NCBI RefSeq assembly: GCF_000968135.1
Contig: NZ_FO538765.1
Span: 2,802,001-2,866,000 of the forward strand
Source: Magnetospira sp. QH-2
GTDB lineage: Bacteria > Pseudomonadota > Alphaproteobacteria > Rhodospirillales > Magnetospiraceae
Length of the DNA: 64,000 nucleotides
Reading direction: 5' to 3'
The translations under genes were made by a program, and so were the position numbers. Numbering within the stretch: position 1 is the stretch's first letter; every line of letters starts with the position of its first letter. Of the stretch, positions 22,465 to 34,822 are shown piece after piece. A model generated the notes under the pieces. It was given only the letters and a program-made list of their open reading frames with translations, ran no database searches and had not been told where the DNA came from.

Positions 22465-23770
22465 CCTCGGGCTCTTGATCAAGAACATCGCCTTCTGGCT
22501 GCGGGGGCACCACGCGCACGAGGGTGATCTGATTGTGCTGCCGTTCCAGGATATCAAAGCGGAACCCATGGAATTTGAACGATTGTCCCACATCCGGAAT
22601 GCGCCGAGATTCGTGGAGCACAAGCCCGGCGAGGGTCGCTGCCTCTTCGTCAGGTAGCCGCCATTCGAACTGCCGGTTCAGGTCGCGGATGGTCACCTCG
22701 CCATCGACCCGGTAAGAGCCGTCGGCTTCCAAGGCAACCCCGCTGAAGGTGATATCATGCTCATCGTCGATGTCCCCGACGATTTCCTCAAGGATATCCT
22801 CCAAGGTGACGATCCCGAGCAGAGCGCCATACTCATCCACCACCAGCGAAAAATGCTCCCGCCGTTTGCGAAAGGCCTGCAACTGGCCGTGCAAGGTGGT
22901 GGTCTCGGGAATGAACCAGGGATCGGCCGCCAAGGCCACCACATCCAATCCATCCAAGCTTTCGAGCCCGCCATCCCGGGCCCGGACGGCCCGCAGCAGC
23001 GCCTTGGCATGCAGCACACCGATGATATTGTCCGGATCATCCCGCCATAGGGGTAGCCGGGTAAAGGGGCTGGACAGCACCGCATCAACGATCTCCGCTG
23101 GCGGCGCGTCGGCATCCAGAGCAATGACATTCTTGCGGTGGATCATGATTTCGCCCACCTCCACGTCCTGAAGCTCCAGCACGGACCGCAGCATGGCCCG
23201 TTCGCGGCGCGTGGTCTCCTCGTCGTCGTCCGCATCGCCTTCGTGCAGTTCGATGGCGCCACGCAGTTCGTCGGCGTTGGCGCCCAGGGAATCGTTGGTA
23301 TCCAGCCGCACTCCAAAAATCAGGAAGGTGCCACGAACAACCCATTGCAAGGCCCCGGTGATCGGTGCCAGCAAAAAGACCAAGGCCCCGATCCAAGGGG
23401 CGATGCCCAGGGCCGCCCCGTTGGCGTTCCGGAAAGCATAGGTCTTGGGAAGGATCTCGGCAAAAATCAGCACCAACAACGTCATTCCCAAAGTGGCATA
23501 GGCGATGCCCGCGGAGCCGAACAATTCGATCAAGAATCCGGTGGCCACCGCCGACGCCATGATGTTGACCAGGTTGTTGCCCAATAGGATGGCCCCGATC
23601 AGCCGGTCTTTGTTTGCATGCAATCGATTGACAATGGCCGCCCGGCGGTCGCCGTCTTGCTCCAGCCGATGCATCAACGGCGGAGACGCCGCGGTTAGAG
23701 CCGTTTCAGATCCGGAAAAGAACGCCGAAATGAGCAATAGGAAAAAGATAATCCCGAGGGATTCAATCAT
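22454..23770 (-). CDS. HlyC/CorC (CNNM-like) transporter-associated protein
   Basis: A 438-residue inner-membrane protein: a DUF21 (CNNM) domain with several hydrophobic segments in residues 1-180 (LLLISAFFSGSETALTAASP), a tandem CBS pair (GEIMIHRKNVIALD and GLDVVALAADPWFIPETTTL) and a C-terminal CorC_HlyC domain (GDIDDEHDITF to the end). The family is linked to Mg2+/Co2+ resistance or efflux. It overlaps aroB by four bases, so it is the last gene of an aroK-aroB-corC operon, an arrangement common in alphaproteobacteria. Confidence 0.92.
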   Translation of the reverse strand: MIESLGIIFFLLLISAFFSGSETALTAASPPLMHRLEQDGDRRAAIVNRLHANKDRLIGAILLGNNLVNIMASAVATGFLIELFGSAGIAYATLGMTLLVLIFAEILPKTYAFRNANGAALGIAPWIGALVFLLAPITGALQWVVRGTFLIFGVRLDTNDSLGANADELRGAIELHEGDADDDEETTRRERAMLRSVLELQDVEVGEIMIHRKNVIALDADAPPAEIVDAVLSSPFTRLPLWRDDPDNIIGVLHAKALLRAVRARDGGLESLDGLDVVALAADPWFIPETTTLHGQLQAFRKRREHFSLVVDEYGALLGIVTLEDILEEIVGDIDDEHDITFSGVALEADGSYRVDGEVTIRDLNRQFEWRLPDEEAATLAGLVLHESRRIPDVGQSFKFHGFRFDILERQHNQITLVRVVPPQPEGDVLDQEPEVKE

Positions 23771-24888
23771 GATTGGTCTCCATTGAGACTGTCCGACAGC
23801 ATTTGTTTGAGCGAGTCGATGGGCACGTCGCGGCTGAGGAACGACTGCCCGATCCCACGGGCCAACACGAAGGTCACGCGACCGTCTTGGACCTTCTTGT
23901 CCGAGGCCATCAGGTCAAGCATGGTTTCCACCGACCAGCTTGAATCCTTGAGATTGCCAATTCCCGTGGGCAACCCGACGACGGTCAGATGCCGCCGCAA
24001 CCGGGTCAAGTCATCGGCGGGACAAAGCCCCAACCGCACCGACAGGTCCAATGCCTGTACCATGCCGACGGCCACGGCCTCGCCATGCAGCAGCCGGTCG
24101 CCATAGCCGCAGAGTTTCTCCAACACATGGCCAAAGGTATGACCCAGGTTCAACAGGGCGCGCTGCCCGGATTCCCGTTCATCGGCGGCCACGACGCGCG
24201 CCTTGGCCCGACAGGATGTGAGCACGGCCTGGCGCCGGGCGGCCCGGTCGCCATCCAATAACGCTCCACCATGGATTTCCAGCCATTGGAAAAAGTCCGG
24301 GTCATCGATCAGGCCGTACTTGAGCACCTCGGCATAGCCGGATCGCAATTGGCGCGGGTCAAGAGTCTCCAATGTCTTCACATCGGCCAGTACCAGACGC
24401 GGCTGATAAAAGGCACCGACCAGGTTCTTGCCTTGGTCGGTGTTGATGCCGGTTTTACCGCCGACGGAACTATCCACCTGGGCCAACAGGGTGGTGGGGA
24501 CCTGGATGAAGGGAAGCCCGCGGAGCACCACCGAGGCGGCAAAGCCCACCAAGTCGCCGATGACACCGCCGCCCAGGGCGACAAGCGTGGTGCCGCGCTC
24601 CACGCGCCGCGCCAACAGGTCATCCACCAGCTTCATTAAATGGGCAAAGTCCTTGGTGCCTTCTCCCGGCTCCAACGGCGGCAACAGGTCGACCGCAATG
24701 CCCGCCGCGCTCAGGGATGACTGGATGGTTGGCGCGTATTGAGCGGTATTCCCATCGGCGACGATTATCGCCCGCTTTTGTGCCAGCACCGGAACCATAT
24801 GGGCGGCGGCATTGGTCAGCAGGCTATCGCCAATCAGAATATCGTAGGAACGATCACCCAGGTCTAAGGGTAGGATCTCGGCGGTCAT
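23767..24888 (-). CDS. aroB: 3-dehydroquinate synthase
   Basis: Second step of the shikimate pathway, 373 residues. NAD-binding and active-site motifs are present: ALGGGVIGDLVGFAASVVLRG, PTTLLAQVDSSVGGKTGIN, and HTFGHVLEKL with metal-binding His residues. The start codon overlaps the aroK stop by four bases (ATGA), and its own stop overlaps the corC start in the same way. This indicates a tightly coupled operon. Confidence 0.98.
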   Translation of the reverse strand: MTAEILPLDLGDRSYDILIGDSLLTNAAAHMVPVLAQKRAIIVADGNTAQYAPTIQSSLSAAGIAVDLLPPLEPGEGTKDFAHLMKLVDDLLARRVERGTTLVALGGGVIGDLVGFAASVVLRGLPFIQVPTTLLAQVDSSVGGKTGINTDQGKNLVGAFYQPRLVLADVKTLETLDPRQLRSGYAEVLKYGLIDDPDFFQWLEIHGGALLDGDRAARRQAVLTSCRAKARVVAADERESGQRALLNLGHTFGHVLEKLCGYGDRLLHGEAVAVGMVQALDLSVRLGLCPADDLTRLRRHLTVVGLPTGIGNLKDSSWSVETMLDLMASDKKVQDGRVTFVLARGIGQSFLSRDVPIDSLKQMLSDSLNGDQS

Positions 24889-25484
24889 GGCGTTGGGGTC
24901 TCTCCTTGGGTGCTACTCAGATAGGCAAACAGGGTATGAATGGCCAGTTCAGTGGTATGGTCGGCGCTTTCCTCGGTGGTATCGACCACAAGATCCGATT
25001 GGCCATAGACAGGGTATCGCTGATTCATCAGGTCTTGCAAAATCTCGGACGGATTGCCGGTGCGCAACAGCGGGCGGGTATCCCGCCGCGAGGTACGCTC
25101 CACCAGGATATGCAATGGCGCGCGCAACCACAAACTCAGGCCTTCCTTTTTAATCACACTTCGGGTCTCGGGATTCATAAAGGCTCCACCGCCGGTAGCC
25201 AGAACCTGTGACGGTTCACCGAGCAGGCGCCGAATCACCCGCCGCTCGCAATCCCGGAAGGCTTCCTCGCCATAGGTCTCGAAGATATCGGCAATGGAAC
25301 AACCCGCTGCTTTCTCGATTTCCGCGTCCGCGTCCACAAAGGGTAGCGAGAGCCGTGCCGCCAGACGGCGCCCAACGGCGGATTTGCCCGCTCCCATCAG
25401 TCCTACCAGCACCACCGAGCGGGGCGCTAAAAGGGTCACGACCTGGCGTAGATTCTCCGAGGTTACCAAATCTAAATCCGTCAT
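24885..25484 (-). CDS. aroK: Shikimate kinase
   Basis: Phosphorylates shikimate, 199 residues. The Walker A motif GLMGAGKSAVGRRLA, substrate-binding DADAEIEKAAG and GGGAFMNPETR, and the lid RRDTRPLL are all visible. An N-terminal extension of about 20 residues precedes the P loop. First gene of the aroK-aroB-corC operon; its promoter lies in the gap before the divergent small membrane gene. Confidence 0.97.
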   Translation of the reverse strand: MTDLDLVTSENLRQVVTLLAPRSVVLVGLMGAGKSAVGRRLAARLSLPFVDADAEIEKAAGCSIADIFETYGEEAFRDCERRVIRRLLGEPSQVLATGGGAFMNPETRSVIKKEGLSLWLRAPLHILVERTSRRDTRPLLRTGNPSEILQDLMNQRYPVYGQSDLVVDTTEESADHTTELAIHTLFAYLSSTQGETPTP

Positions 25485-25642
25485 CTGCCGATACCGGCCT
25501 CCGCGAGCGTTGAAAGGCGAGCGGCCCGTGGGTACACTGCCGCCAATTCGCCATGCTTAGCTTCTAACTAGCACAGGCGGTCGCGTTTGTGCAGGCGGCT
25601 GATTGTTTCGGCGAGAGGGATGGACCCAGGGAGATCGATCGA

Positions 25643-25783
25643 ATGAGGGGGCTTACCAAGTTTCTGTTGCTGCTGATTTTGTTGTTGGTGGTGGGCGGCG
25701 GCGTATTTCTGGTTACCTGGGATATCCCGGCACCGGTCAAAAAGGTCGAAAAGGTCATCCCCAATGATCGCTTCCAGCGCTAA
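25643..25783 (+). CDS. Small single-span membrane protein
   Basis: A 46-residue protein starting MRGLTKFLLLLILLLVV, with GGGAG upstream. One transmembrane helix is followed by a short soluble tail (PAPVKKVEKVIPNDRFQR). The last 20 bases overlap the start of the next gene, which suggests coupling. Similar small proteins occur in this position upstream of a large secreted protein and xerD in Rhodospirillaceae, as far as I recall. Function unknown. Confidence 0.65.
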   Translation: MRGLTKFLLLLILLLVVGGGVFLVTWDIPAPVKKVEKVIPNDRFQR

Positions 25784-27527
25784 GCGAGGGGCGGCGGCCC
25801 TTCTTCTCGCCACCACCGTTGCGACCGGTACCTTGGCCCAAGCCCAAAACTCCGGGCCCATTCGACTGGTCCCCCTGGCCCCGGCAACCGAGCAACAACC
25901 CCAAGGGTCACCGGAATCCCAAGACGGGATTCAGACTCAGGCTCTTGGCGCGGTGGATGTGGATTCCATCGGTTTGCTCAATGCCCGCAACGGCGGCCTC
26001 GGCTTCGACCTTTGGGCGGGAGCCGACCGCACCACCGTGACCCGGCTGATCGGGTTGATTCCCACCCGCGCTGCCTCACCAGCCATGCGCGACCTGATGC
26101 GGCGCCTTCTCCTGACCGCCGCCACCGCCCCCAACGGCAGCAATCCGTCGGGCGCCATGGCCGAAACCCGTATCGCCGCCTTGTTGGCCCTGGGAGATGC
26201 CCAGGGCGCGGCGGATCTGCTGCGTCAACTGCCTCCGGGATCCGGCAGCCCCGTCCTGGCCCAGGCTGAAGTCAACGCCCTGTTCCAGATCGGTCAGGCC
26301 CCGCGTGCCTGTGGCCTGGCGGCGGAAAAGATGGCCTTGCAGGACGATCCCTTTTGGCAAAAAACCTTGGTCTTCTGCCAGGTATTGGCCGGAGAGCCGG
26401 ACAAAGCCGGGTTAAGCATTGGCCTTTTGCAGGAAACCGGCCATCGCGACGATGCATTCTTTATGCTCACCGATGCCATGATTGCCGGCAACGCCGAACC
26501 GTTGGCCAGTCTACCGGGGGCAACACCGTTGCATATGGCCATGGCCGCCGCCGCCAAACTGGCGCCGCCCGCGACCATCACCGACAATCAGGACCCCGGT
26601 GTCCTACGCATGGCGGCGGAGAATCCGTCCCTTGGTCTATTGCAGCGCGTGAAGGCGGCAGAGCGGGCCGAAGCCGCCGGCGCCCTGCCCACCGACGATC
26701 TTCGCGCGCTGTATATGCAGGTGCCCTTTTCGCCTGAAGACATGAGCAATCCGCTCAGCCGGGCGCGCGACATGGATGGCCCGCAAAGCCGCGCCTTGAT
26801 GATTCAGGCCGCCAAGTCCCAAGGTATTGCCGCCGCCCGTGCCGAAGTGATGGCCGAGGCCCTGGACGTGGCCCGCCGGGGTGGCCGCCATGCTCAGGCC
26901 GCACGTTTGTACCTGAATTTGCTCGATGAATTACGACCGACCGGGGACTTGGACTGGTTCGGGCCGGAAGCCGTGCGGGCCTTTCTTGCCGCCGGCCAGC
27001 CTGATCGGGCGGCTCGTTGGCTCTTGTTATTGCGGGCTTCGGCGCGCACCGATCCACAGGCCGAACAGGCGTTGATCGATCTCATGCCCTTGGCGCGTCT
27101 GGCCGGAGGCAGCATCGGCACGTCCTGGACTCCCGCCGATTTGACCCGTTGGCATGGCCGAGCGCTTTCCACGGAGCAAGGATCCGATATTCTGGCCGGG
27201 TTCGAGCGGGGAGCGCTGCTCTTTGCACTTTTGGAAGCGGCTGGGGAAACGGTACCGGACAGCTATTGGCTCGATTTGCTGGCCGCGCCACCGCAGGTGA
27301 TGAGCGCCCCACCCAATACCGCCGCCTGGACTGGCCTGACCCGCGCCACGCAGGCCAAGAAGCGCGGCGAGTCCCTGCTCTATGCGTTGATCTTGCTAAG
27401 CGAGGCGGGGCCGGGTAAAGCCAGCCCTTCTGTGCTCAACAAGGTTGTGGCCGCTCTCAATACAGTGGGACTGCATAGCGAAGCGCGGGCCGTGGCGGTG
27501 GAAGCGGCCATCGCCGGCGGGCTGTGA
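25764..27527 (+). CDS. Exported helical-repeat protein of unknown function
   Basis: A 587-residue protein with a probable signal peptide (MIASSAKRGAAALLLATTVATGTLAQA, cleavage near residue 27). The rest is Ala/Leu-rich and looks like a tetratricopeptide-like solenoid, with repeated helical pairs such as IAALLALGDAQGAADLLRQLP and VRAFLAAGQPDRAARWLLLL. It overlaps the small membrane protein upstream and lies seven bases before xerD. It is likely periplasmic; no function can be assigned from sequence. Confidence 0.75.
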   Translation: MIASSAKRGAAALLLATTVATGTLAQAQNSGPIRLVPLAPATEQQPQGSPESQDGIQTQALGAVDVDSIGLLNARNGGLGFDLWAGADRTTVTRLIGLIPTRAASPAMRDLMRRLLLTAATAPNGSNPSGAMAETRIAALLALGDAQGAADLLRQLPPGSGSPVLAQAEVNALFQIGQAPRACGLAAEKMALQDDPFWQKTLVFCQVLAGEPDKAGLSIGLLQETGHRDDAFFMLTDAMIAGNAEPLASLPGATPLHMAMAAAAKLAPPATITDNQDPGVLRMAAENPSLGLLQRVKAAERAEAAGALPTDDLRALYMQVPFSPEDMSNPLSRARDMDGPQSRALMIQAAKSQGIAAARAEVMAEALDVARRGGRHAQAARLYLNLLDELRPTGDLDWFGPEAVRAFLAAGQPDRAARWLLLLRASARTDPQAEQALIDLMPLARLAGGSIGTSWTPADLTRWHGRALSTEQGSDILAGFERGALLFALLEAAGETVPDSYWLDLLAAPPQVMSAPPNTAAWTGLTRATQAKKRGESLLYALILLSEAGPGKASPSVLNKVVAALNTVGLHSEARAVAVEAAIAGGL

Positions 27528-27534
27528 GGCGCGC

Positions 27535-28482
27535 TTGAGGGGGCGCCCGCCGACCCCAAAACCGCCTTTGTCCCGTGCCGGACAGATGTTTCTCGACATG
27601 ATGGCCGCCGAACGGGGCGCGGCTCAAAACACCTTGGAATCCTATCACCGGGATCTGGGTGACTTCGGCGAGTTTTTGAACGCTCCTCCGGAAAAGGCTT
27701 CGGCCGAGGATATCCGACGCTATCTAAGCCGTATGAATGATCTCGGCCTAGCCCCCCGTACCGCCGCCAGACGATTGTCGGCCCTGCGCCAGTTCTATCG
27801 TTTTTTGTTTGCCGAACGGCTGCGCGGTGATGACCCCAGCAGCGTCATCGACGGCCCGAAACTGGGTCGTCCATTGCCCAAGTACCTGGGTGAGGAGGAA
27901 GTAGATCGACTCCTCGAAACCGCCCGGCTGCGAGACGATCGCGATGGTCTGCGATTGATTGCCATGATGGAGGTTCTCTATGCCACCGGGCTGCGAGTCT
28001 CCGAACTGGTCGGCCTTCCCCTGACCGCCCTCTCCCGGGACGGCCGTGTGCTGGTGGTGCGCGGCAAGGGCGACAAGGAGCGTCTGGTGCCCATAAGCGA
28101 ACCAGCCCGCCAGGCTCTGAGCGCCTATATGGTCGTGCGCGATCAGTTCATGCCCACCGCGGGAAAAAAGGCCCGGTCATTCCTGTTTCCCTCGTCGGCC
28201 AAGCAGGGCCACCTGACTCGCGCCCGATTCGGTCAATTGCTGAAATCTTTGGCCATGGAGGCCGGTCTGGCGCCGTCTCGGGTGTCTCCGCATGTGCTGC
28301 GCCATTCCTTTGCCAGCCACCTGCTGGCCCATGGCGCAGACCTGCGCAGCTTGCAGCGGATGCTCGGCCATGCGGACATTTCCACCACCCAAATCTATAC
28401 CCATGTGCTGGATGAACGTCTGAAAAGGCTGGTCGAGAGCGCGCATCCCCTGGCCCATTTGGGCAAACAGGATATAGAATAG
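27535..28482 (+). CDS. xerD: Tyrosine recombinase XerD-like
   Basis: Site-specific recombinase that, with XerC, resolves chromosome dimers at dif. The SAM-like N domain is AAERGAAQNTLESYHRDLGDF. The catalytic residues are present: Arg in ATGLRVSELVGLPL, HxxR in HVLRHSFASHLL, His in LGHADIS and Tyr in TQIYTHV. I start it at the TTG at 27,535 (315 residues), seven bases after the previous stop; an ATG at 27,586 is an alternative. XerC versus XerD is judged by overall resemblance only. Confidence 0.9.
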   Translation: MRGRPPTPKPPLSRAGQMFLDMMAAERGAAQNTLESYHRDLGDFGEFLNAPPEKASAEDIRRYLSRMNDLGLAPRTAARRLSALRQFYRFLFAERLRGDDPSSVIDGPKLGRPLPKYLGEEEVDRLLETARLRDDRDGLRLIAMMEVLYATGLRVSELVGLPLTALSRDGRVLVVRGKGDKERLVPISEPARQALSAYMVVRDQFMPTAGKKARSFLFPSSAKQGHLTRARFGQLLKSLAMEAGLAPSRVSPHVLRHSFASHLLAHGADLRSLQRMLGHADISTTQIYTHVLDERLKRLVESAHPLAHLGKQDIE

Positions 28483-28503
28483 ACTGGAAACCGGAGCCCC
28501 TTG

Positions 28504-29193
28504 ATGTCCGACAAACCCGCGACCCGACTGTTTGCCGCTGAAAAAGCGCTCTTGAATCACCGTACTGGATTGGATGGGAAGCCCTCGGAAGCCCCCTCTC
28601 CAGCCACGCTGGATCAGGTCATGGCAGAGTTGCGCGCGCTTCGGAGCACCGTCGAACAGCAGTCCGTGGGCGGACAGGGTGACGTGGACCTGTTGCGCGG
28701 CGAACTTTATGACCTGCACCGCTCCATCGAACGGACCAAATCCGAGATCAGCGCCCTGAACACCACCGACCACAATCCGCGGCAACAGCTCGACGCCGTC
28801 ATCGCCGACACGGAAAAAGCCGCCCATCGTATTCTCGAAGCGGCGGAACGAATCAGCGGTGAAGCGGAAAAGATGCTCGAAAAGGCCAAAACCGCGGAGA
28901 TAACCGAGGGATTGGAACATATTGTCGCCGAGACCGTGGCCATCTTCGAAGCCAGTTACTTCCAGGACGTGGGAGGTCAGCGGATCCGCAAGGTCATTGA
29001 TTTCCTGGAATACTTTGATCAGCGACTCGCCACCATGATTCATATCTGGGGAGCCCAGGATTTTGACCAACCGCAACGCCGCGCGAGCGATCGCGCTGGC
29101 GATGACAAAGCGCCCGACGCGGATCTTTTGAACGGCCCACAATTGGATGGCGAGGGCATGAACCAAGAAGATATCGACGCCCTGTTCGATTGA
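28504..29193 (+). CDS. cheZ: Chemotaxis phosphatase CheZ
   Basis: A 229-residue CheZ family protein that dephosphorylates CheY-P. The long coiled-coil hairpin spans residues 40-190 and contains the catalytic signature [21 protein letters not shown] with conserved Asp/Gln. The extreme C terminus [11 protein letters not shown] resembles the CheY-binding tail of CheZ and the FliM N-terminal peptide. The start ATG at 28,504 is preferred to the TTG one codon earlier. No other chemotaxis gene adjoins. Confidence 0.92.
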   Translation: MSDKPATRLFAAEKALLNHRTGLDGKPSEAPSPATLDQVMAELRALRSTVEQQSVGGQGDVDLLRGELYDLHRSIERTKSEISALNTTDHNPRQQLDAVIADTEKAAHRILEAAERISGEAEKMLEKAKTAEITEGLEHIVAETVAIFEASYFQDVGGQRIRKVIDFLEYFDQRLATMIHIWGAQDFDQPQRRASDRAGDDKAPDADLLNGPQLDGEGMNQEDIDALFD

Positions 29194-29251
29194 GCCCCAA
29201 AGGTTACTTTTTCGCGTCGCCAACCGCAGGTCTTTGTGCTACCAAACGCTC

Positions 29252-30208
29252 ATGCATACGTTCCTAGACTTTGAAAAACCAATCGCCGAGTTGGAAGGGA
29301 AAATCGCCGAACTGCGACACATGGGCAGTTCGGGCGACCTGGATATTGCCGAAGAGGTCAGTCGCCTCCAAGGCAAGATGGAAAAACTGCTCCGGCAGAC
29401 CTATGCCAAGCTAACACCCTGGCAAAAAACCCAGGTAGCGCGCCATCCGGACCGACCGAAGGCCTTGGACTACATTCAGACTCTCATCGACGATTTTACA
29501 CCATTGGCCGGGGATCGGGCTTTTGCCGATGACCAAGCCATCGTTGGCGGCCTTGGGCGGTTGCGCGGACAGTCGGTGATGGTGATCGGTCAGGAAAAAG
29601 GCCGCGACACCGAATCGCGCGTGCGCCACAATTTCGGCATGCCGCGCCCGGAAGGCTATCGCAAGGCCATGCGGCTGATGCGCATGGCGGATCGCTTTCA
29701 TCTGCCAGTGATTACCTTGGTGGATACACCGGGTGCCTATCCGGGCAAGGAGGCCGAGGAACGGGGGCAGGCCGAGGCCATTGCCCGATCCATCGAAACC
29801 TGCCTGGACCTGCGCGTCCCGCTGATCAGTGTGGTCATTGGCGAAGGCGGCTCGGGTGGCGCCATCGCTCTGGCCTCGGGCAACGCGGTGGTGATGATGG
29901 AACATGCGGTCTATTCGGTGATTTCGCCGGAGGGCTGCGCGTCGATTCTGTGGCGTAGTGGCGAGCAGGCCGAAATCGCCGCCGATGCCCTGCGTCTAAC
30001 CGCCGAGGACTTGCACGAACTCAAGGTCATCGATGCAATTGTCGGCGAACCCCTGGGCGGCGCCCACCGGGAACCGGAAGTGGCCATGGCATCCTTGGGG
30101 GATGCCCTGGAAGGATTGCTGAAGGCCTGGACCGGGATTGAAGGCGGCGTTGTCCGTGCCCGGCGCCGCGAGAAATTCCTGGAAATGGGTAAACAGGGTT
30201 TGGCCTGA
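29252..30208 (+). CDS. accA: Acetyl-CoA carboxylase carboxyltransferase subunit alpha
   Basis: Alpha chain of the carboxyltransferase that makes malonyl-CoA for fatty-acid synthesis; 318 residues from [18 protein letters not shown]. Family motifs include [54 protein letters not shown] and [12 protein letters not shown]. The start lacks a clear Shine-Dalgarno sequence. AccD is not nearby, as usual in alphaproteobacteria. Confidence 0.97.
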   Translation: MHTFLDFEKPIAELEGKIAELRHMGSSGDLDIAEEVSRLQGKMEKLLRQTYAKLTPWQKTQVARHPDRPKALDYIQTLIDDFTPLAGDRAFADDQAIVGGLGRLRGQSVMVIGQEKGRDTESRVRHNFGMPRPEGYRKAMRLMRMADRFHLPVITLVDTPGAYPGKEAEERGQAEAIARSIETCLDLRVPLISVVIGEGGSGGAIALASGNAVVMMEHAVYSVISPEGCASILWRSGEQAEIAADALRLTAEDLHELKVIDAIVGEPLGGAHREPEVAMASLGDALEGLLKAWTGIEGGVVRARRREKFLEMGKQGLA

Positions 30209-30223
30209 GGCGATTGCTCCTGA

Positions 30224-30673
30224 TCAGTCGGACACCTTGGTGCTGGCCCGATGCTGAATGAGCCGTGCCTGATCGTCCTCGATATCCAGCAATGGCGCCA
30301 GACGCTGCATGAGACCTTCTTCGAAGTCATGCAGCACGCCGTCGGCATACACCACGTCCCAGATCATTTCGGCCAGCCGTTCGCGCTCGCTGTCGGCCAG
30401 TTCATCCATGATCACCATGGAGCAGCTATATATCCCATGGGGACCGGCCAGCATCTCATCCACTTCCGCCAACAGGGAAACCACCTGTGAGGGGTCCAGA
30501 TTGAACTGCTTTCCAAGCAGCGAGTGAATGGCGTCTTTCTCTTTCTCATGATAAACGGCGTCCGACATGGCGGCCTTGACCAGCAAGGCCCCCACGGCAA
30601 TCTGCAAGGAGGAGAATTCTTCCTTGCCATGGGCATCCACCGGACCGGCAAAAAGGGTTTCGAGCTTGCTCAT
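30224..30673 (-). CDS. TerB-like domain protein, second of a tandem pair
   Basis: A 149-residue, mostly helical protein resembling TerB/COG4103: LQIAVGALLVKAAMSDAVYHEKEKDAI, then MIWDVVYADGVLHDFEEGLMQRLAPLLDI. The acidic positions in the first and last helices match the metal-binding residues of TerB-like folds. It overlaps its upstream paralogue by four bases. Function unknown; the tellurite label comes from the family, not from evidence here. Confidence 0.75.
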   Translation of the reverse strand: MSKLETLFAGPVDAHGKEEFSSLQIAVGALLVKAAMSDAVYHEKEKDAIHSLLGKQFNLDPSQVVSLLAEVDEMLAGPHGIYSCSMVIMDELADSERERLAEMIWDVVYADGVLHDFEEGLMQRLAPLLDIEDDQARLIQHRASTKVSD

Positions 30674-31131
30674 TCGGGCGAGACCTCCATCCGGGACCGG
30701 ACTTCGTCTCTGATCCGCAGGCTGTCTTCTTCCTCAATATCGAGGATGGGGCCGACCCGACGCATCAGGCGCTCTTCGTATTGATGCAGGAAGCCGTCGG
30801 CATACATGATCTCCCAGACCATGGCGAGCAAAGATTCGCGTTCGCTGTCGTCCAATTCGTCGTTCAGCACCATGGAACAGGCGTAGAGACCATTGGATCC
30901 CCCGAGAAATTCCAGAGCCGAGTCGATCAGAGCCGAGGCTTTCTCCGACTCCATCGCAAACCGCTGGCTCAATTGGCCTTGGATCATGGCCCGTTCTTCG
31001 GGCTGAAAGTCATCGTCGGCGGAAGCGGCCTTGATCAATAGCGCACAGACGGCGACCTGCAAGATGGTAAAGGCACCATCCTCGCCCTGCTCCTCGAAGA
31101 CACTGGTCAGTCGTTCGCTCATGTCGGCCAT
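30670..31131 (-). CDS. TerB-like domain protein, first of a tandem pair
   Basis: A 153-residue paralogue of the next gene: LQVAVCALLIKAASADDDFQPEERAMI and MVWEIMYADGFLHQYEERLMRRVGPILDI align with it across the whole length. It starts at 31,131 or three codons later. It lies 33 bases after the HAD gene end and is read in the same direction as secA-HAD, so all four may share a transcript. Confidence 0.75.
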   Translation of the reverse strand: MADMSERLTSVFEEQGEDGAFTILQVAVCALLIKAASADDDFQPEERAMIQGQLSQRFAMESEKASALIDSALEFLGGSNGLYACSMVLNDELDDSERESLLAMVWEIMYADGFLHQYEERLMRRVGPILDIEEEDSLRIRDEVRSRMEVSPE

Positions 31132-31164
31132 TTTGGCGAAGGCCGTTCGTTAGGTCCAGAGATA

Positions 31165-31790
31165 TCACCCTGCCAAAAGACCAAAACTGGCCAATTCGTT
31201 ACGCAAGAGGCTCGCTTCCTTGAAATGGTGTCCCTGCCATCCCTGGCTGCGGGCCCCTTCGACATTTTCGATCCTGTCATCGACAAAAACCAACTGGTGT
31301 GGCGCATACCCGCTGCGCCCCGTGACGATTCGATAGATCTCCGGATCAGGCTTCATCACCTTTTCCCGGGCAGAAACAACCCAATCATCGAACAGATTGA
31401 GGAAGGGATAGGCCTCGCAGGCAGTTTCAAAGGTCTCCTGGGCACAATTGCTAAGCCCTAACAGCGGGACACCCGCTTTTTTGAGGTCCCGTATCAATGA
31501 TTCCGCACCATCAATGGGGCCGGGAACCATCTCGATCCAGCGGCCGTAATAGGCTCGGATGAGGTCTTCGTGCTCGGGGAATTGCGTGACCAAATCATCG
31601 GTGCCATCGGCGGTGCTCCGCCCGGCATCCTGTTGGGCATTCCATTCATCAGTACAGACCGAGCCTAAAAACGCTTCCAGCGCCGTCTCGTCGGGGATCA
31701 GCTTGCGATAAAGGTGACGGGGATCCCACGCCACCAGCACGCCACCCAGATCGAAGACCACCGCTGAGGGCGCGCCCAGGGCCAATGGCA

Positions 31791-31791
<1 letters not shown>
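31165..31791 (-). CDS. HAD-superfamily hydrolase (subfamily IA)
   Basis: A 208-residue protein with the four HAD motifs: VVFDLGGVLVAWDP (nucleophile Asp), LLGLSNC, VMKPDPEIY and VFVDDRIENVEGA. It resembles haloacid dehalogenase-like phosphatases acting on small metabolites; the substrate is unknown. The start at 31,791 shares one base with the secA stop (TGATG), so it is probably translated by coupling to secA. Confidence 0.85.
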
Positions 31792-34553
<2,762 letters not shown>

Positions 34554-34822
34554 GGAAATACCTCGGACTCATTATATGGTGGATGCTTGGGGAATATTCC
34601 GACTGGTCCTCCCCAGGGGCATTCCACGCGGTTGCGAAAGAGATAGAGGGGGCGAAGGCCCCTGTCAACGGCAGCGGCTATTGATCCTCATCCTTGGTCA
34701 TTCCGGGGCTGTACCAAACCACGATCATCTGTTATGATAATCGCGCGGAGCAGTGGCTGTACCAGGGGCAGAAGCCTGGCCCTGCTTTCCGACTGGTAAA
34801 TCCTCAGAAGGAGGCCTTAAGA

